This document shows, in pieces, positions 60,434 to 64,000 of a stretch of 64,000 nt of DNA. Made by a program: the position numbers and the translations under genes. How positions within the stretch are numbered: position 1 is the first letter of the stretch; each line of letters opens with the position of its first letter. This DNA comes from Paenibacillus sp. EZ-K15 (GTDB lineage: Bacteria; Bacillota; Bacilli; Paenibacillales; Paenibacillaceae): contig NZ_PDHM01000019.1 of the NCBI RefSeq assembly GCF_002573715.1, positions 1-64,000 on the forward strand, in the 5' to 3' direction. Below the pieces are notes generated by a model. That model ran no database searches. It was not told the DNA's origin and was given only the letters and a program-made list of their open reading frames with translations.

Positions 60434-61546
60434 CTACACAAAACGGCTACGAGTATCCCATATGTGCGGGTCCAATTTTACCGCTGGCGTAAAAGTTGTC
60501 GTCAATGCGTACCGCCCACCGGACTCCGCGGATTGATAGGCACCGAACAGAATCTCGTGCACGTGCAGCTGCTGTTGCGCAGACTGGACGGGATGTTCAC
60601 CCGTACGTAGGCAGCGAACAAAATGGGCAATAACACTCTCATCACGTTGTTCCGCAATTTGACGATACGGCACATAACAGTTATCATTCCCCCGCCAATT
60701 AACTGGCTCCGCATCTAGAACAGCGTCTCCCAATGTGTGAACTACCAAAGGATATCCACCGTCATTCATAGCTATAGTGCCTTTTCGTCCGTAGATCAGC
60801 GTATTATTCTGCTTGAAGGACATTCCCCATAACGAGCGAATAACGGCATGCTGCCCACCTGCAAACTGAAGGATAAGGGTGGCATTATCATCCACATCGC
60901 TGTTCACCTTCTTACCATCGCCAACGATGCGATTGGGAATCAGCGTGTTGACTTCAGCCATCACACTTGTAGCGGGGCCTAACAAACCGATCAGACGGCT
61001 AACAGGATAAGCCAGGCAATCCAGTACCGCACCCCCATGCGCTACAGATTTATCATAATACCAGTTATCGCGCCATGGACCGGGAAGGGAGAGTTGTGCT
61101 TCCGCACCTGTGATTTTTCCAATGTATCGCTCATCAATGAAATCGGCAGCAGCTAGAAAGATGGGGTTCAAGTCAAAAGGCAGGCTCATGAAAATCAGCC
61201 CCTTCTCCTCTGCCAGCGTAACCATACGCTTACAGTCTTCAAATGTGGTCGCCATCGGTTTCTCGTTCAGAACAGGCAATCCCCGTTCCAGCGCAGCCAA
61301 CACGGGCTCAGCATGCATGGAATGAGGAGTCGTAACCACTACACCATCTAAATCTTCTCGTTCCAGCATGAGTCGATAATCGTCATACCACCCCGGAATT
61401 CCATATGCCGCTGCCTTCTTCTCCGCATTCTCCAAATGTCTGGAGTATGTTGCTACAATCTGCACATCTTCAAGCATTGCCGCCTGTTCAAAATAACGAT
61501 TGCTGACATGACCGCTGCCGATCATGCCAAGCTTAATCTTTTTCAT
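60434..61546 (-). CDS. Gfo/Idh/MocA-family oxidoreductase
   Basis: A 370-residue NAD(P)-dependent sugar or inositol dehydrogenase-like enzyme. N-terminal Rossmann fold with GMIGSGHVSNRYF; TTPHSMHAEPVLAALERGLP (substrate side of the fold) and LNEKPMATTFEDCKRMV with the conserved EKP lysine; C-terminal domain from about 125. The substrate is not readable. ATG 61546 is used; its front overlaps the end of a truncated serine-hydrolase gene by 14 nt. Confidence 0.9.
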   Translation of the reverse strand: MKKIKLGMIGSGHVSNRYFEQAAMLEDVQIVATYSRHLENAEKKAAAYGIPGWYDDYRLMLEREDLDGVVVTTPHSMHAEPVLAALERGLPVLNEKPMATTFEDCKRMVTLAEEKGLIFMSLPFDLNPIFLAAADFIDERYIGKITGAEAQLSLPGPWRDNWYYDKSVAHGGAVLDCLAYPVSRLIGLLGPATSVMAEVNTLIPNRIVGDGKKVNSDVDDNATLILQFAGGQHAVIRSLWGMSFKQNNTLIYGRKGTIAMNDGGYPLVVHTLGDAVLDAEPVNWRGNDNCYVPYRQIAEQRDESVIAHFVRCLRTGEHPVQSAQQQLHVHEILFGAYQSAESGGRYALTTTFTPAVKLDPHIWDTRSRFV

Positions 61547-61931
61547 GGAAATATAACCCCAAACAATCGTAAAATGTTTCATTAAAGTATTTGGCATTGA
61601 TTTTGGTTGCTAAATCGCGGATGGTCACTCCTTTTAAATCGCTTGTTGGCATATCCTTAACGATATCAGAGACAACCGTATCGATGGAGATGCTCCCTTC
61701 TGTAACCGCAATGGCCGTTGCCATGCCAACGTGTGACTTTCTGATGGAATATAGATTAAACATCGAATCCCGTGTTACCGGCAATGCACCACTCTTAAAA
61801 TGATGCTGTCCAGAATACCATTCCGTTGCGACATGACCATCTTGAATGATGAACAAAGCGGAGGCAGAAGCACCATACTTTTCCTGAGAGGCTTGAGTAT
61901 ACGAAACTAGTTTTTGGAACAGATCGCTCAT
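61533..61931 (-). pseudogene. Truncated serine hydrolase (beta-lactamase-related family)
   Basis: A 132-codon frame that matches only the first third of a PF00144-type serine beta-lactamase-related protein. ASALFIIQDGHVATEWYSG and SMFNLYSIRKSHVGMATAIA (SxxK motif with the nucleophile Ser) are clear, up to KGVTIRDLATK. The rest of the fold (YxN and HxG motifs) is missing; the frame ends 14 nt into the dehydrogenase gene. A deletion joining the two genes is likely. Confidence 0.65.
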
Positions 61932-62010
61932 AAAAAGTCCCCTTCAAACGACATAACCCGTCCTTTAGATCATGCTCTTCTTAGGTCGGATCAAACGTCG
62001 TCTTATTATT

Positions 62011-62178
62011 TTATTTCGTTGCATAAATCGATAGCCACTGAGGAAGCGCTGTAGGGTGAAATGCGGATTCCGGTTGTTTGATGATGTTGGCTATGACCTC
62101 TTCGGTCCGATATCCTACATACCACGAATCTGACCATTCATCCCAGGATCTTTTAATGATATCCTCTTGTTCTTTCAT
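62011..62178 (-). pseudogene. Truncated SAM-dependent methyltransferase
   Basis: A 55-codon frame with GGAGG 7 nt before ATG 62178. Its first 40 residues (IIKRSWDEWSDSWYVGYRTE, then VIANIIKQPESAFHPT) match the N-terminal helix of a class I methyltransferase family found in Paenibacillus (recalled). The SAM-binding core is absent, and the tail (ALPQWLSIYATK) is unrelated. Intact ribosome site with a broken gene suggests recent deletion. Confidence 0.6.
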
Positions 62179-62463
62179 CTTGCAACCTCCTTGCCTGCCA
62201 AACACAAGCGTTTCATAATTAAACGTATATCGGCTATTATGCTACAACCAAGCCTGACAGGATATGGAGAAATTATATGTAATTGTACTTTACCGACGAA
62301 TTTAGGAAACGAGTAAACTAATGAATGCAAGATAGATGTCACTACAAGGCTCCGATCGCCAACAGCCTGCTGAATCACTCTATTTTGCTCTCGTTTCCCG
62401 TCCATTTATGCAGCACAAGCGCTGCACTGAAGATGATGAAAATGGCTAGAATCCTTCCATATG

Positions 62464-63165
62464 CTAAGGCTGCCGCTCGCGTTCCATCGCCTCAAGCGCC
62501 TCGAGTTTTTGCCTGTACTGACGTATTAGATCTGGATCGGGCCCATCACGGTGCTTTTCGATGAACGCCTGAAGTGCCAAGCGGTATTCTGAAATGAATG
62601 CCGGATTGGTGGGGCTTGTTGCAAGCTGGGCTTCGGCTTTTGCAACTGGTTTCAGGTCTTTATTGAGTACCCACTTCTTCCCATAATCTGACTTGTCGCT
62701 CATGATGAGGATATTACCCTCGAAACCTGGAACATATTTGGCAACGAAAACTTCACCCTTGGGCGGAATAAGAATGGCATTGCGCAGTGGATAGATGCTG
62801 GCAGACATGGTAGTAAAATTCGTCACCACATCTTGCCCCTCGGAGGTTTTAAGGACTGCTTCGTACTCCCAAACATATTGATCATTGTACAGGGAGTTTG
62901 TTTCCTCTGCATAAACAACGACTGCAGTCCCTTCCGTGCCAACGGCGTTAAGAAATAATGCATTTAGGTGATGCGTGAAGAAGATGTTGAACATTGCTGC
63001 CAGAAAGCCTAAAATCGGCAAGATAAAAAACCACTTTCCATGGTTACGCCATATCGATAGGAGGATACCCATGGCAAAGCTGAAGAATAAGATTATCAAA
63101 AATGACCAGATCGGGTGATGCGTGAGGAAATACAAGACGGCCGAGATCATATACATATATATCAC
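62464..63165 (-). CDS. Membrane protein of unknown function
   Basis: A 233-residue protein: three hydrophobic segments near 5-14, 19-38 and 45-63, then a soluble beta-rich domain (about 75-160) with YVWEYEAVLKTSEGQDVVTN and ILIPPKGEVFVAKYVPG, similar in look to DUF3592-like domains. A charged helix ends it (LIRQYRQKLEALEAMERERQ). Function unknown. It starts 22 nt past the exonuclease gene stop, so the two are co-transcribed. Confidence 0.7.
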   Translation of the reverse strand: MIYMYMISAVLYFLTHHPIWSFLIILFFSFAMGILLSIWRNHGKWFFILPILGFLAAMFNIFFTHHLNALFLNAVGTEGTAVVVYAEETNSLYNDQYVWEYEAVLKTSEGQDVVTNFTTMSASIYPLRNAILIPPKGEVFVAKYVPGFEGNILIMSDKSDYGKKWVLNKDLKPVAKAEAQLATSPTNPAFISEYRLALQAFIEKHRDGPDPDLIRQYRQKLEALEAMERERQP

Positions 63166-63187
63166 TCACTTCCTCTCATGACGCTCC

Positions 63188-63838
63188 TTATATCTGGAAC
63201 CTTTTGACCACGACCTCGTCCTTGAAATGAATATCATGCAGATTCCTTGCCTGGAACTCTTCCAATATGCTTAAAAAAATTCGCCCGATCAATATACTGT
63301 CACCGAGCGCATCATGTCGCTTAAGATCCCGATCATCTATCTTATAGTACTTAATCAAATAATCAGTTGATATGATGCAATCGATATCTGGATGTAAGTA
63401 AGTGAATAGAGCTTTTGTATCCAAACAGCATATATTCATCATGGGAAGGTTGAATCTCTTGCATTCATTCCGCAATAAAGGCAAGTCAAATTCATAGCCT
63501 GCCTGTGTCACCAATATGCTGTCCTTGATAAAGTCGATAAAGCCGCTATAAACCTCGTTAAATCTCGGAGCACGCTCTACATATAGGTTATAAATTCCGG
63601 TAAAACGCTCAACAGCTTCAGGGATGGGTTTTAGAGGCTGAACATACGAGTTGAAAGTTTGGGATTCCTGAACGATACCACTCTCAATGATAACGGAACC
63701 CATCTGCGTAATGTGTTCCGTTTCATGGTTGATTCCCGTCGATTCCAAATCAAATACGCAGTACCTTTGTTTCAAAATATCGTTGACTGCCAAGCCGGAA
63801 ACGGCATATTCCAAATTGGATAGAAAGCGAATCTCCAC
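63188..63838 (-). CDS. DnaQ-like 3'-5' exonuclease (DEDDh)
   Basis: A 216-residue exonuclease of the DEDDh superfamily. YCVFDLESTG gives the first Asp/Glu pair (D30, E32), VTQAGYEFDLPLLRNECKRF the second Asp, and KRHDALGDSILIGRIFL the His and last Asp. The N-terminal 25 residues precede the catalytic fold. It may proofread or degrade RNA or DNA. Confidence 0.9.
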   Translation of the reverse strand: MEIRFLSNLEYAVSGLAVNDILKQRYCVFDLESTGINHETEHITQMGSVIIESGIVQESQTFNSYVQPLKPIPEAVERFTGIYNLYVERAPRFNEVYSGFIDFIKDSILVTQAGYEFDLPLLRNECKRFNLPMMNICCLDTKALFTYLHPDIDCIISTDYLIKYYKIDDRDLKRHDALGDSILIGRIFLSILEEFQARNLHDIHFKDEVVVKRFQI

Positions 63839-63907
63839 CGGTTATCCCCCTCCAATTATTGTGCAGCAATCGAAATGCCGCATAAATCCATGCAGACTCC
63901 AGTTACC

Positions 63908-64000
63908 CTACTTCTCTATTTCTCTTTCTCTATAAATGCTCAGTGCCTTCTTCATCTTCTCTGTGTACTCCATGGAGTGGCACGAATTTAATAGCTTAAC
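63908..64000 (-). CDS. Partial CDS, C-terminal end of an unknown gene
   Basis: Thirty codons running in from the window edge and ending at TAG 63908, reading LLNSCHSMEYTEKMKKALSI then YREREIEK. The charged helical tail has no recognisable family. It could also be a short gene starting at an internal ATG. Confidence 0.4.
   Translation of the reverse strand, partial: VKLLNSCHSMEYTEKMKKALSIYREREIEK

Noticed and set aside
1..64000. CRISPR arrays, rRNA or tRNA genes, riboswitches, complete insertion sequences
   Set aside because: No regularly spaced repeats, cloverleaf-like stretches, known riboswitch cores or transposase motifs were seen by eye; a covariance-model scan would be needed for certainty.

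Overview
The window looks like chromosomal DNA of a Gram-positive spore-former of the Paenibacillus type. No single gene proves this. The evidence is a YesM/YesN-type two-component system beside a LipO-type solute-binding lipoprotein and LplB/YtcP-type permeases, secreted proteins with an SLH-like repeat and a copper-amine-oxidase N-terminal-like domain, strong GGAGG ribosome sites often serving GTG or TTG starts, and many small Nudix, GNAT, DinB and methyltransferase genes. No rRNA, tRNA, CRISPR array or intact insertion sequence was found.

Region 1 (about 0.5-21.1 kb) is a sugar-utilisation locus. A minus-strand set (AraC-type response regulator, histidine kinase, solute-binding lipoprotein, GH36 alpha-galactosidase) diverges from two plus-strand ABC permease genes. 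Further on lie a GH95 alpha-L-fucosidase and two tandem clan GH-D hydrolases, one secreted with a carbohydrate-binding module and one cytoplasmic. Together they could capture, import and trim galactose- and fucose-decorated glycans. Between the permeases and the fucosidase sits an unrelated, very AT-rich 3.2-kb gene (10081-13266). It encodes a PD-(D/E)xK nuclease-like domain, a NACHT/STAND P-loop ATPase and a long helical-repeat tail. This is the architecture of Avs/bNACHT anti-phage sensors and is the most interesting item in the window.

Region 2 (21.3-28.0 kb) holds a decayed VOC gene and a minus-strand cell-envelope operon: OmpR-type regulator, histidine kinase, FG-GAP-like lipoprotein, RodA/FtsW-type SEDS protein, PAP2 phosphatase and LytR-CpsA-Psr protein. 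The operon has a good promoter (TTGACA-17-TAATAT) with a palindrome just downstream.

Region 3 (28.0-44 kb) is mostly small minus-strand genes for Nudix hydrolases, GNAT acetyltransferases, DinB proteins, an alpha/beta hydrolase, a HAD phosphatase and small membrane proteins. It also has an odd cytoplasmic XRE-LamG-VOC fusion and two plus-strand secreted proteins (an EEP nuclease/phosphatase with a lamin-tail domain, and an SLH-like protein).

Region 4 (43.9-48.3 kb) has a stalk-domain protein, a TolB-like lipoprotein and an OmpR/EnvZ-type two-component system. Region 5 (48.4-64 kb) returns to the small-enzyme pattern, with several gene remnants (truncated serine hydrolase, truncated methyltransferase, a C-terminal fragment), a Gfo/Idh/MocA dehydrogenase and a DnaQ-like exonuclease.
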